This document shows positions 13,319-24,840 of a DNA stretch of 64,000 nucleotides, piece after piece; the first letter of the stretch is position 1, and every line of letters begins with the position of its first letter. The notes beneath the pieces are model-generated. The model was not told where the DNA came from. It made no database searches and saw only the letters and a program-made list of their open reading frames with translations. Source of the stretch: Lytechinus variegatus (lineage: Eukaryota; Echinodermata; Echinoidea; Temnopleuroida; Toxopneustidae). The stretch is from positions 30,932,733 through 30,996,732 of the forward strand of contig NC_054747.1 in NCBI RefSeq assembly GCF_018143015.1, in the 5' to 3' direction. The position numbers were made by a program, and so were the translations under genes.

Positions 13319-13341
13319 AATATATATATATATATATATAT
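13319..13341. repeat. (TA)n microsatellite
   Basis: A TA dinucleotide run; a partner run lies at about 13695-13714, bracketing the palindromes between. Confidence 0.85.
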
Positions 13342-13407
13342 AGTAAATAGTGGTAGTAAAATACGAGCTGTGATTGGCTGGATTTGTACCACGTGACCTC
13401 CCTTCAA

Positions 13408-13441
13408 AAAGTTATATTGTACATATGTACAATATAACTTT
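13408..13441. repeat. Perfect 34-bp palindrome with no loop
   Basis: Each half is AAAGTTATATTGTACAT (13408-13424) or its exact reverse complement (13425-13441). It lies within a TA-bracketed palindromic region. Confidence 0.95.
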
Positions 13442-13529
13442 CGATTTTTGGATGGCAAAATCCATGATGGGGGGCTTAGATTAAGGGATCTATTTACTAT
13501 AATAAATAGTGAACGTTCTATCATACAAT

Positions 13530-13660
13530 ATTACTGGACTATATGAACTCCAAATATAAAATTATCCCTCGTGCAAGCCTATTTCACCTCGGCCTTCGGC
13601 CTCGGTGAAATAAACCTGCACTCGGGATAATTTTATATTTGTCGTACATATAATCCAGTA
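13530..13660. repeat. Long hairpin (inverted repeat) with a GGCCTTCGGCC centre
   Basis: The left arm (TACTGGACTATATGAAC, then AAATATAAAATTATCCC, then TATTTCACC) pairs with the right arm (GGTGAAATA, then GGGATAATTTTATATTT, then CATATAATCCAGTA) with a few mismatches. The centre is CCTCGGCCTTCGGCCTCGG. Probably a palindromic MITE, extending out to the TA runs. Confidence 0.85.
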
Positions 13661-14117
13661 TATTGTACAATATATTGTACATTATTTATATAATATATAT
13701 ATATATATATATAAACGTTCAATCTTTATATGTGTAGGCCCTATCACACCAAAGGGGCACTTTTTTCAAAATGAATAGGTTCTGTTTTTAATGCCAATAT
13801 ATTTGGTAAATGTTGACCCCTGTCATCCCTCCTCTTCCCTGTTTAACCCCAATGTTATTTCTCAAATTACACATTAATGTTCATTGTATGATAACGTCAA
13901 GGATATAAACACATCGAACTGGGATAAGCGCCAAAATAAACCATCGAATTGTTGAAGAACAATGCTGAATGTCATATTCACAGAGAAACCATAATAGAAA
14001 GAGGGATAGGGGTGGGATTCTTTATTTTAAAAATAAAATGATAAAACAGACTTTGTTTGCATTTTTGTAATCATTTTTGCAGAAATGTCTAGTCCTTGAA
14101 TGTATTACATAATTGCA

Positions 14118-14222
14118 TCAGTCACACCAACGAAATTGACTCCAAACCGACCGATGTAATGCCATTCAAAATAACGCAATGGTGTTGATCGATCTGGGGT
14201 CGGTTTACCCCCTGTGTGACCT
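14118..14222. mobile_element. Short inverted-repeat element with GTCACAC ends
   Basis: CAGTCACACC at the left and GTGTGACCTG at the right, with inner AAACCGACC / GGTCGGTTT. A related but diverged element is at 38416-38520. It directly abuts the next element. Confidence 0.5.
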
Positions 14223-14223
14223 G

Positions 14224-14368
14224 GGGCCCGTTGCAGAAAGAGTTGCGTTTAAACGTAAGCCTACAAATCAATCGTAAGTCCCAAATGCGCGCTGTTGATT
14301 GGTTGAAAATCAAGTTGCGCATGATTTTTAAAGTTGCGATTGATTGCAACTCTTTCTGCAACGGACCC
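14224..14368. mobile_element. Palindromic MITE with GGGCCCGTTGCAG ends and a CTG duplication
   Basis: A 145-bp element whose first 23 bases pair with its last 23 with one mismatch (GGGCCCGTTGCAGAAAGAGT / GGGTCCGTTGCAGAAAGAGT). It is flanked by the 3-bp direct repeat CTG (14221-14223, 14369-14371). The 3-bp duplication and G-starting ends resemble PIF/Harbinger-type elements; that assignment is inference. Confidence 0.8.
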
Positions 14369-14775
14369 CTGGTCATACAGGAAGCCCCCATAAGGAGCGT
14401 ATTGACTAAACACAAATTGTTTTGACCTTGATCAAAGTAACTATTGTATCAAGCTGGTCGCCTGAATCGTGAATGTAAATATGAACGCATGATGAAGAGT
14501 ATAAAAACTCGACGACCTTAGTTACAGGCCAAATTATAACATTTGCTTTTATGATTATCTCGGTTTTATAGATAAATTAACGGGAATTTAAATGGTTAAC
14601 AAAATGGTTAATCAAGGTGTATCAACTAGATCGGCATATCTTATTGAACAGATAAAAAGGCAAATAAACAATTGAAACAAGTAAACAATCAAAGGGGAGC
14701 TTCAGGTTGAAAATGTACTGGGGGGTATCAAAAAATGTTTTGTAAATGTTTCCATCAATGGTAATGACGGTTTTT

Positions 14776-14900
14776 AAGGTGGCAAAGTGGTTTATCGTCT
14801 GGTCTAACAAGAAGTTCAGAGGTTCGAACCTAGACAAGAAAATGATGAACATGGTTTGGGGAGGCTGTTATACGGTTGTGGCCAACATCAGCTCGTATGA
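14776..14900 (+). mobile_element. tRNA-derived SINE head, second SINE family
   Basis: A-box TGGCAAAGTGG (14780-14790) and a perfect B-box GGTTCGAACCT (14821-14831) lie at tRNA-like spacing, but the acceptor arms do not pair, so this is a SINE head or tRNA pseudogene rather than a working tRNA. The body after it differs from the SINE at 20880. Confidence 0.65.
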
Positions 14901-15374
14901 TGTAACTTTGTCACCTTGCTAATTAAACCAAATTCAAAGGGCAAGGGTGACAAATTTCATCAATCCAAATATTTACATTTTTCTCCATGCACGTCATAAA
15001 CTATGTTTTTACAAAATGCCTACATTTTGATAAATATTGATTTAATATAGGCCTATAGACATATCATTTTATGGGCATGGATTTATAGAAATGCATTTTT
15101 TTAAAGGAAGACTCAATTAAACGCTTCGTTCTTACTTTATGGGGGCTATGATTATTCTCTCTTTTGAAATTTTCCATGTGAGTTACAGAGTAACTATACT
15201 CTATTGTCCCTGTCTATTGAATGGGATGAGATGCGCATATTTTGAAAGGGTGGTTGGCAAAAATGATAGCTACTTTCAGTCAATAAATCAAATAGAAAAA
15301 CTAAGGGAGTTACCCCAACATGCAACAGAAACAAAAAAGTGATAAATTTAGAAATTGAGAAATTTTCGACTTAC
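14901..15374. other. Sequence just downstream of P450 exon 1 (intron 1 side)
   Basis: Nothing coding is recognised after the GTAAGT donor. Confidence 0.5.
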
Positions 15375-15846
15375 CTTCAACAGGGAATGACACTGATACT
15401 AATCCATTAACTTTCCTATCTGAGAAGATATTGGCTTGTTTGATCAAGGCTTCACGTAGCAACACCCCATCGCTAATCACTATCATCCTCGGGCCAGGCC
15501 AGCCCATCCTCACCATATAAATGCCCCCGTACCTCCGGGCCAGTTCCGTCAGCGCCCCCGCCCCATATTCCTTCCCCATTTTCACCAATGTTGGTATATC
15601 GCCCAGTATCGGCCATGCCTGCGGACCAGGCGGCAGTCGCTCCCTCCACCGCCCCAGCCCGAGGGTGAAGAGCGACCATTTGCTGAAATACCCCGTGGAT
15701 TTGGCATGGCTCTCCTTTGCCGTAGGTCTGTTATTCCTGAGCAAGTAGGCCGCGAAGAGCATGAAAGTCGAGGAAAGAAGGACAGCTGATGTGATGGAGG
15801 ACGAGAGCAGGGCCAGGGCGCTGCTGTTAACAAGCTTTTCCAACAT
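15375..15846 (-). CDS. CYP2-clan cytochrome P450, first coding exon (partial gene)
   Basis: This is the N-terminal exon of a microsomal cytochrome P450 (heme monooxygenase that uses NADPH-P450 reductase in the ER membrane). The ATG at 15846 begins MLEKLVNSSALALL. A hydrophobic anchor spans about residues 8-36, followed by a basic stretch, the proline-rich hinge LPPGP (71-75), then WPILGDIPTL, RRYGGIYMVRMGWPGPRMIV (105-124) and LLREALIKQANIFSDR (129-144). This order matches the start of the CYP2 clan up to the region before the C helix. The exon carries 157 codons plus one base and ends at a GTAAGT donor. A TTG six bases upstream is open but is not a likely start. No Cys-ligand loop, ExxR or I-helix exon was found to the left, so the gene runs through a long intron, leaves the window or is broken. 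The exact family is not claimed. Confidence 0.88.
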
Positions 15847-17913
15847 ATTCAAAGGTGACGATTAGCCAATCTCCGTTCTATTCCCCGACCGTCCAAAACT
15901 ATCTACCAATCGCGATACACGCTGAGTGTAATATGATACGAAGTCGTGTAAAGGAGATGAGCTAGCTGAGAGAGCGAGCGAAACGTACGGGATAGATGCG
16001 AACGCTGGAGTCAACGGGTGGCACAGAGCAGAGAAGAGATTCTCCAACTAGTCATAAAATAGATAAACTGATCCGACGTTCAGGTATCAAGCTGATTATG
16101 AATATACAAATATTCCTCCCCCAGAACAACTCTGCGAGGGATGGCTTTGGCAGTCACGAAAGCTTCCAACATAATAGCTCTTCTTCTCAAGGCTCAACGA
16201 TATATCATAAAAAACACACCCGACATTCGTTTCCGCGCTAATTCATTTCTATAGCGTTGCTGCTATATTTACGGCGAGCTGCTGCCGAGCTTCCCCGCAC
16301 CCTCTCGTCTCTTTTCCTTTCAAACTCACGCCTGGATGAGCCCTTGCCCTTATGCTCCGATGAACATGTAAAGCGCTCTTCTCTTCTCAAAAACCCAGCT
16401 CAGCCTTTCAATTTGCCTGTCATCATATTTTTTCTCTCTCTCAAAAAAAAGATGGAACTAATGAAAGAGAAGCGTTCAATACCAACGAGGAGAAGGGAAA
16501 AAAAAGGGGTATGAAAAAGACGGCTCGACAAAGCATCATAGCTTCAAAACCCGTGGTTGGGGTCATAAAGAGACATCAAAACCGCATACATAGCAGTATG
16601 AATACTACCACGTTTTCTACCAACGAATGCAGAGATCTGGAATTGGCAAACATACCCACAATAACATGTTTTGCTATAACAACGGATAAATATATTGAGA
16701 CTAGGCCCCTTCCATTCACCAACGCACGAAGCACTTGAAAAGAGGGGGGACGTGCCCTTGTCCAGGGGTTATTTCGAGCAAACAAAATTTGTTCGAAACC
16801 TCTGAAGTACATTTCATGGACGAATCCTCATCGCCCTTGGCAAAGTCATCCATTTGGCTGCATGGATGTTGCGAATAACAGCCGAGGAGTTTCTTGTCAA
16901 AATTCTGACATTATCGAAAGATGTTTATCAACAGGCATGCGCTATGACCTTGAAACTATGTTAGCCTATGTTATTACGTAATAATGGCAAGAGTCTCTCA
17001 AACCTAATTCATGAGTCAACGTGGATCTCTAGCTATACCTTGGTAATACCCCCTGATTATGAAAAAGTAGCACTACATATCGTAACTTTTTAGAGCGGTT
17101 TTGCAGTTGTATAGTTGATTGTTGCCTTGCTAAAGGAAAAAAAAGACATTCGGGTGCAATGAAATGATATAAGCATAATTATAATCCATTATATAATTAC
17201 TGCAAGGCCATAGAACGTATAAGTTCTATATAGTTCAAGATATTAGTTCATTATCTTCTTCAGGAAAAAACAATCAAGATGAGCAAAGATCGATCCTTCG
17301 TCCATTCCCTGATGTTTATTGTGTCCGAACTGGTATTGGAATAAAAGGCAATTTATCTTCACGATAGTGATTCTTTAATTATCATGCCTTTACTTTTACT
17401 CGCATTTGCTTATCATCAACCCCTTCTTATCTACTATCCTTTTTATAATTTGACTAATTAGTCTTGTGTGCCATTTGCTTTCAATCTTTTAAGAGTAATC
17501 TAGAGAAATTCACTTTGAAATATTGTTCTGCAAGTGATATCTGCAGTAGAAAGAAATTTCGGATTTCGTTTATAACTTGTCAATAGTATTTTTACTTTAC
17601 ATGGCTTGAAACCCCTTCAAAAGAATTACGAGAATTCATTGTTTGCGTGCTTTTTTAGTGATGTTTCTTGTTACCTGTGCACTTATGTACTGTTAGATCG
17701 TGTTATTACGTAACAACAAATACAACTTGTCTCTTTTCTTTGAACGCAGTGTAAGGATTTATATGGGTTGTGAACCCGAGGGTAAATAAAACTGGGATTT
17801 AATGTTTGCTCCTGTAGTTGATCTTCTGTTATAATTTTCAAATTACCCCCAAAATATATAAATTATCCAATGAAGGTGCATGGTAGTTAATCTGTTCATG
17901 TTGTAGTTATAAA
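15847..17913. other. Upstream flank of the P450, no gene recognised
   Basis: 15850-16760 is less AT-rich and contains several short open frames on both strands (for example 15996-16241 and 16257-16514, plus), none with a known motif; it may hold the P450 5' UTR and promoter. 16930-17910 is AT-rich with nothing seen. Confidence 0.45.
15866..15910 (-). promoter_or_regulatory. Two CCAAT motifs just upstream of the P450 start
   Basis: CCAAT occurs on the plus strand at 15866-15870 and 15906-15910, that is, as inverted CCAAT boxes 20 and 60 bases upstream of the P450 ATG on the minus strand. No TATA box was seen. NF-Y use is only a suggestion. Confidence 0.2.
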
Positions 17914-19089
17914 GGTAAATATTGCCAATTCGTCTATTGCCAACTCGTCCACTCATTACACTCTAAAAATTCGAATGTTAAATCAAAATTTGAAAGGTTG
18001 GAGGAGTGACAACCTTTTCCAAATGTTACATCCAAAGCTGATTCCAACATTTTTAGTGTTGGGTAGAACCATTTAAAGTGGTAAATGCAACATTTAAGAA
18101 TGTTGCCACTCCTCCAACCTTTCAAATGTTTACTCTATTTGTATCATATTACCCTTGTATAAAGTTTTGATAGGGGGTCTACATTTTACAAGCTCTGCTT
18201 TTTAGTAGGCCCCTCCACTCTTTTTCATTTCATTGTTACGTTTCAATCCTGCATATGTTATGCATTTTTTCATTGTAAGCATGATTTATTACGAAATGTA
18301 CTTTCATGATTGTGGAATATGAATATATCAATAAATAAATAAATAAGTTAACATTTCTTCTAGTATGGTCTATTAGTCTTTTTCCATTCCGTCCATCAAC
18401 ATTTCGTATAACTACAATTTGGTCCAGTTATCATTTTATCCAGTCATCATTTCGTATAACATGTTTAATCACCAGTTGGTCTAATATCCATTTTCTTTTA
18501 ATTCGTTTGCCCAATTAAAGGTATTGTTTAACTTTGTGAGCAGCCGATTTAAAAAATAATCTCAAACCAAGATGAAACATGTGTACAAGTGCATGTATTA
18601 GAACTAACAAACCCTGAAAACAACCATTATTGAGAATGAAAAGCTAAAACTACAAGGCAAATCCCTATTTTGTAAATAGGCGTCTTATAGACACCTAAAT
18701 AGTACGCATAAGTGTATGGGATGAAATTAAGATGGTGTTTCCGGTCACTTTTCAATTTTTGAAGCACTAAACAATCATTTTTGAACGCAATTTTTCTGGG
18801 ATTCATTTTTGGAACATATCTCAGACACAGGTGACAAGTGTAGCCTATTCTAGCTCAGATTTTTTAAAAGTCAAACCAATGTTAACCAATCACTTTAAAA
18901 CTTAGTCCAATGATACCAAATGGTATATGGACTAAATGGCTATCGGACCAACCGGTAAGTAGACGAAACGATGAGTGGACGAAATGGCAATTAGACCATT
19001 ATCGATAGTTCATATATGGTAGAACATTATTGATATAGTAGACGAGTGGTAAATGGACGAATTCGCATGAGACCGATTGAAAATAAACC
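17914..19089 (+). mobile_element. Foldback-like element made of GGTCYAAT-NCCA-TTTCGTCYA units, copy 1
   Basis: The left end reads GGTAAATATTGCCAATTCG and TCTATTGCCAACTCGTCCAC. The right end, reversed, reads GGTTTATTTTCAATCGGTCT. Both ends match the copy at 42391-42767 in opposite orientation. The ends consist of degenerate 18-21-base units (for example GCCAATTCGTCTA, CCAGTTGGTCTAAT, and reversed GGACGAAATGGCAATTAGAC). A family B MITE has inserted at 17959, and about 18530-18890 is unrelated AT-rich sequence. Confidence 0.75.
17959..18133 (+). mobile_element. TA-flanked MITE, family B, copy 2, nested
   Basis: CACTCTAAAAATTCGAATG at the left, then the same interior as 13108-13312 (GGAGGAGTGACAACCTTTTC, GTGTTGGGTAGAACCATTTA). 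The right end is eroded after CAACCTTTCAAATGTTTACT. It lies inside the foldback element. Confidence 0.8.
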
Positions 19090-19510
19090 GTTATAATTTG
19101 GGCTGTCGTGCACTCGCCAGGGTCGGTTTCATAAAGGCTTGATGTATCAACGAATGCACAACAAAATTGCTCTCAGCCAATCAAATTGAATGATTTCAGA
19201 AGCTTTTAACTGTTGAATTAAAAATCTAACAAGTTTTATTAAACGGCTACCTCAAACCAACCCCCTAACCCCCTTTCCTTCACTGACAACCAAACCACAT
19301 GGCCCTATATGGAGCATGAGGGTAGGGGAAGTTCCCCCCCCCCCCCCGAAATTTTGAAAACTTACATCTTGGTACTGAAAATTGTTACGAAATTCACTAA
19401 GAGACTGCACGAAATCCTTAAATTCGCTTTAGGATATGCAACACCCTCCTCAAGAGTTTTTATTTTTTAACGTTGTATGCATCTCCCCCCCCCGAAAAAA
19501 AATCTGCGTA
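19090..19510. other. Intergenic with C runs
   Basis: 19121-19245 starts GGTCGGTTTCATAAAGGC and ends TTTTATTAAACGGC, a possible short inverted-repeat element. C runs lie at 19334-19348 and 19485-19493. Confidence 0.4.
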
Positions 19511-19680
19511 CACTCTAAAAAATGAAGTGCTAATTTAGCTCTTAAAGAGCGTGTATAGTGACTGTACTTCGGAGTGATGATTTGTCTAGTTCAAATTTGA
19601 ACGAGAAAAATCAGCACTCCGAAGTGCAGTCACTATGCACGCTCTTTAAGAGCTGAATTAGCACTTTATTTTTTAGAGTG
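19511..19680. mobile_element. TA-flanked palindromic MITE, family C
   Basis: 170 bp, nearly perfectly palindromic: CACTCTAAAAAATGAAGTGC at the left and its near reverse complement at the right, with inner AGCTCTTAAAGAGCGTG and AGTGACTGTACTTCGGAGTG pairing across the centre. TA on both sides (19509-19510, 19681-19682). The terminal CACTCTAAAAAATG is shared with family B. Confidence 0.9.
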
Positions 19681-20152
19681 TACGATCTTGCACTGTATTA
19701 TAGGCCGTCATTTATTGTGTTAGATTTTGAAACAATATTCAGAAATTGCATTTCACTTTGGGATTTTTCTCTCTCTCTTTTGTTTGTCGTAAAATTTTGG
19801 GGTCTGTACCTCCGTTCCGAGCCGCCCCCCTCCCTCTGCCGGCCTATGGATTCCATGAACATTTCAGAAGAAAGTATAGATCAGTCTGCAATTCTGAAAC
19901 AGTTCAGTTCTTCATGTCTTCATGGTGGGATCATTGAATGTGATTTCAATCATTTTCAGCGTGTGTTTCTATATCACACGCAATGTGGTAAGCATTATGG
20001 GCAAAGGAAGAGAAACCAAAACTAATTACATCCGCTAATTTCAAGGCTGCATGTAGTTATCATGTGGCCATGATTTTTTGAATGATTATTATGAATATGA
20101 AGAAGGATTAAAGCCATACATTGTATTGATTGGTGTTCACTTAACTAAGCAT

Positions 20153-20229
20153 GGGTATATCTTCTTTGCTTCTGCATGCATACGGTACAAAAATGAACTT
20201 TCAATTTTTCCTTTTTCAACGCACTATTA
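20153..20229 (+). repeat. 77-bp direct repeat, unit 1
   Basis: Shares TATATCTTCTTTGCTTCTGC and ATGCATAC, then TTCCTTTTTCAA-GCACTATT, with 21252-21321, 1.1 kb away. The intervening DNA contains the SINE at 20880. Confidence 0.75.
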
Positions 20230-20417
20230 TCTCTATGGTTTAACATCAAAGCAACTTTTCACATGGGATGCTATGTTTTAATACACGGTTTCATAAGGCC
20301 AATTGTTAGTGTAGATCATCACAACGAAAAAGTCATTAAAAATCACTTATTCTCATTATTTTTTTTTCTTTCAATTCATGTATGATCATCGAGTGTCCAT
20401 GGGATTATATTTTATTA

Positions 20418-20486
20418 ATATTATTATTATCATTATTATCATTATTATTATTATTGTTATTATGATCATTATTATTATTATCATTT
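20418..20486. repeat. (ATT)n/(ATC)n microsatellite
   Basis: An imperfect trinucleotide run. Confidence 0.85.
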
Positions 20487-20879
20487 ATATAATCAATATG
20501 CTCCATAGTCTGTTAGTTTATGAATGATTGGCATTGGTTTATCCGAGTATATGATATTGCATTTACATTCACTGCTATATTACGATATCATTGATTTTTT
20601 TTATTTCATATTAAATTGGATGTAACATGTGTAATGTCAATCGGAATAAAATAGATGTTTAATTGAAATGTGGATTCGATTTCAGAAAAGAAATTGAAAG
20701 ACTCAGTCATTCAATATAGTTGTCATGATCGTGAAAATTTGGTGACAATATTGTTGCAATCAGTGTTTCTTACAGTCATACTCGGTCATCAGCTCATACC
20801 CATCATGTTCAACATAAACGAAACGAAATGAAATAATGTGTGTGTTTTTAGAACCTATGAATTGCATGTATATTCATAA

Positions 20880-21172
20880 CGTGGAGCGTTGTGGCCCAGT
20901 GGATAAGTCTTCTGACTTTGAAACAGAGGGTCGTGGGTTCGAAGCCCAGCCATGGCGTAATTTCCTTAAGCATAAAATTTATCCACATTGTGCTGCACTC
21001 GACCCAGGTGAGGTGAATGGGTACCCGGCAGGATTAATTCCTTGAATGCATGAGCGCTGAAAGGCAGCTCGAGCTAAAGCCGGGGTAATAACAACGCGCC
21101 TCGGAATAAAATATTTCTAGATAGATGGCGCTATAATAAATGCCTATTATTATTATTATTATTATTATTATA
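20880..21172 (+). mobile_element. tRNA-derived SINE, full-length copy
   Basis: 5' CGTGGAGCGTTGTGGCCCAG, A-box TGGCCCAGTGG (20892-20902), B-box GGTTCGAAGCC (20936-20946), body as in 6393-6682, 3' (ATT)n tail ending near 21172. Pol III internal promoter boxes are intact, so it could still be transcribed. Confidence 0.9.
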
Positions 21173-21251
21173 ATGAATAGGGAAATATATACTGTAGGTA
21201 CGACAATATGTACAATGTATGAGTAATGTCATGACACCCTTGTTTTGGCAT

Positions 21252-21321
21252 CGGTATATCTTCTTTGCTTCTGCATGCATACAAAACGAATTTTCAAGTT
21301 TTCCTTTTTCAATGCACTATT
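21252..21321 (+). repeat. 77-bp direct repeat, unit 2
   Basis: Second unit of the repeat described at 20153; about 85% similar by eye. Confidence 0.7.
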
Positions 21322-24300
21322 GTATCCCCTTTTCCTCGATTTTGCCATCGTTTGCGCCCCTTGAAAATGGCATCAGGAGCACATGCTCAACCCCATACAC
21401 CTTATATCACTATACATCCACATCCACCCCCCCCCCCCCCTCTCTCTCTCTCTCTTCCGCACATCCGTAAAACGTCATCTACAAATATTGTTTTTCGCAA
21501 TTCCCCCTCTCTCTTCTTCGCTATTATCCCCTTTCGAGTTTTCCAGATGTACGCGTAATTTAATAAAAGCTGTTGAATTCGCCTCCCCCGGTTTGTCTCT
21601 ATGGATGCTGCAAAGAAAAAATATGGAAAAGAAAATTGAATTATCTTTGATATGAGCCCTTGACATTGAGTGGGAGTGAAAGCGACCTTCAAAAGGAAAA
21701 TAAAAATCATTTAGAGAAGGTAAAATAACGAAATGACAGACGGGAAGTTTGATACGCATTATCATTTTTCTTCGGGAATGGAAGTAGGTATGTAGATGGG
21801 ATTTTGGAGAGGGATTTTTTTTCATTTTGTCGGAAGATTTATTTCAAAATGTCACCCGTGTGTGAATCCAGCGCCTCAATCAATGTACGATTATTCTCAC
21901 ATGTATACTCTCCCTATCATAATTGCGTTTAGTTTAATTTCATTTTGAGGTTATAATAGCTAGGCTTGTATTTCAATAATATATATCGATAGATATGGAA
22001 AAAATAAACTGCGGTGTAAAGTATGAAAAATAGATAAAAAGTTCCATATTTTGAATTTCGAAAATAGGCTCAATTTCTACCACAGCCCCCCCCCCCCTCC
22101 CCCCAATCCTAACTCTCCTATCATGCCTATAGGCCTGCCATCGACGGCGCTGCTCCGAGGTAAATTTAATGCAAATAGGCCTATAGCTGGATTAAGCTTT
22201 CTGTTCCCCCCCCCCCCCCTCACCGAGCACCCATATGCATGCCTACTATAGGGCCCACCCCCCCCCCCCATCCCTTCCGACAATTCTCCATCAGTCATTT
22301 TTCTTCCACCTGTCTATCTCAGCACACATTACCAGGAACCGGCATCTCTTTGCCGAAGCGCTTGCTATCGATCACGATATCGATCGGATCGTGTCGTGCA
22401 GGTGAAATTTTTGTTTTCTGAAACGCGCGCCAAAATCACTTGCGTCCACGGTCATGTTCAAAATCGTCCGCATAACAACATGGTACACGTGAGGAACGAA
22501 ACGGGGACAGCACGAACGATTTCACCCCCCCCCCTCACACCACACCACTTTTATACCCTTTTTTCAATCACGATGAACAAAAACGTGAAAATTACAATCA
22601 GTTTGTGACTCTGTGCATGTTCAGCCTCCCCCCTTCCAAACAGTTCAGCGGCCCCTGTTTAATTCACTTTTTTCACCTTTCCCCCTTCCTTGTATATATT
22701 TTTTGTTAAATCCTCTTTTCTTTTGATAATTTCCCCTTTTGTTTGTTGCTTGTTGGCCCAAAGCTCTATACAGCAAAAACAAACACAGGGAAAGAAACTG
22801 AAGGATGAACATACACTGTCCTCGGATACTGTTTACATGATCTTAATTGATTTCCATATTCCAAAGATATATTTACAGATTTGCAGTGTTTATATTTCAG
22901 AATTATTTTTTAAACTGCATGTTAAAAGCAAAATCCGGGCCTATCCATGATTTTCTGAAACATATCCTTGGTTATCCCAAATTAATGTAAGTCATAATGA
23001 TACTGTGTATTCTTCTAATTGAAATGAATAAATAAGACATTGAATGTGAATGGTCCATCTGCAATGTTATTTCCTGTTTAATGACAACGTCCCGTAGGAC
23101 TATTTGCTGTCTACTAGACTTTAAATCATAATGAATATCGACCGTTATACACTTAAAATCATTAATAAAGAAAAAAAGCACTCGTGTGAAAATGTATAGC
23201 CCATAGTCGTTTAATATTTAATAGCGGACTTCCAGGAGAATGGCCTCTGAATGAAGCAAACTTTTTTTAATCAATATTCAAAATTGTGTAATACATTAAA
23301 TAAATGAATAAGCAAGTAAATATATAAAAGGATAATTAAGAAATTGGATTAATGGATGAATAAATGAACAAATGAATTAAGAAATAAATAACTAAATAAA
23401 TACGTCAATAAATAAATAAGCAAATGAATAAACAAATAAATAAGTAGGTATATAAGTAAACAAATGAATAATAAAATGACTGCATTTCCTCTATTATTTC
23501 AATTATTATTATTTGTTTCTCTGCCTGTGATACATTTTTGCGTTCTGTGAATCATTCTTTATACCATTCCGCATCTGTTCGTTTCGTTTGCAGATTGAAA
23601 AGGGGGTATAAATCTGCATTTTGATCGAAGGCGAGTTCGTCATCAAATTATCTTCGCTTCGTCAATTGTCATAATGAGTGTGTGTTTGCGTAGTTTGGAT
23701 AATTCAGACCATCTTTGTGGGATTTTCAAGAGAAAAATACAAAGATTGGATACTAAGAAATATTCCAGCCTGATTTTGCCTATAGTTGATAGCATTAAAA
23801 TCTATGGGAACATGAACTTCTCCCCACAAAATCACAACCAAGAAAAAGGGGGATAAGAAAGAAGAAGATAGGCAAAGTGTTATATCATCTGAATATTAAT
23901 ATCAAAATTTATCACAAATTATATTCTTGGAATTAATGTAAAAACAAATTAGCTCGCTCGCTTCACCCTTTCGCAGCCTTTCTTATTGTCCCAGACGCGA
24001 CGTCTACAGTCTTTTCATATGGGGAGTATATATGTGAACGCCAAATATTTATACAGTTGGGGGTTATTTTTATGGATATAACAAGCAATTTTGTGCGACT
24101 GAGCAAAAGCAACGGGAATTGAAGCTCAAAAAGGGACAGTATTGACAACTTTTTATGAAATTAATTTTGACATAAGCATGACATGGCGGATTCGTATAGG
24201 CCCTACCGCCCCTCGTTTAAGATAAATCACCTTCTTTTTGCTTTCTTTGTGATACGCTCTTAGTCAGATTTTTTATCTATGCCCTATGCATTTTTCTCTT

Positions 24301-24840
24301 AATTTTCCAAATAATTTTTAAGTCTTCTCTTCTTTTATAAAGTCTTTTTTCATAGTAAGAGGATTGCAAATCCAGCGTCATGATACAAGCCGACTTCTTT
24401 GCAATTACTTGTCAGAAAGTTTTGTTTGCCATTTATATCTTTCAATTATTTCTCTAAACAGTACCTGACGAAAAGGGCATGATGAATTCTTTTAAAATTT
24501 TGATCTAAATCAACCATGCAATTTCCTGCGTAGGAGAATAAACCATTTTCAATCATTGCTTTTAGTGGACCCCTAATTTCCATGACAATCCTTAAATTTG
24601 TATCTGATTTATATTACTTTTAATATGTTCGAATGAAAATGAAATAAAGAATTGAGTCGAAAACAATAACGAAATATAGTTCAAAATTGAAACTCATTTT
24701 AGTTTAAGAATGGAGTATATAGGCATAATTGTAATAATAATAATAAAATAGGACATAATATAATTCAGTAATGATATTTCAGAGGCAGAATGAAAGGGGA
24801 TGCTTCCAAAAGTCTGAAATGCCAAACTAACCACACACGG
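21322..24840. other. Intergenic with C runs and an AAAT-rich tract
   Basis: C runs at 21427-21440, 22087-22099, 22206-22220, 22258-22269 and 22525-22535; an (AAAT/AATG)n tract at 23293-23473. No gene is seen; the Pro-rich open frames come from the C runs. Confidence 0.5.
23293..23473. repeat. AAAT/AATGA-rich simple repeat
   Basis: Irregular AATAAATAA, AATGAATAA and AAATAAGTA units. Confidence 0.75.

Larger units (their letters stand above)
19681..20879. other. Intergenic, (ATT)n-rich, no gene
   Basis: A 115-codon open frame at 19678-20025 has no known motif. An (ATT/ATC)n microsatellite lies at 20418-20486. Confidence 0.5.

Noticed and set aside
14776..14840. A working tRNA gene
   Set aside because: A- and B-boxes are present at tRNA spacing, but the acceptor stem does not pair, so a SINE head or tRNA pseudogene is more likely.
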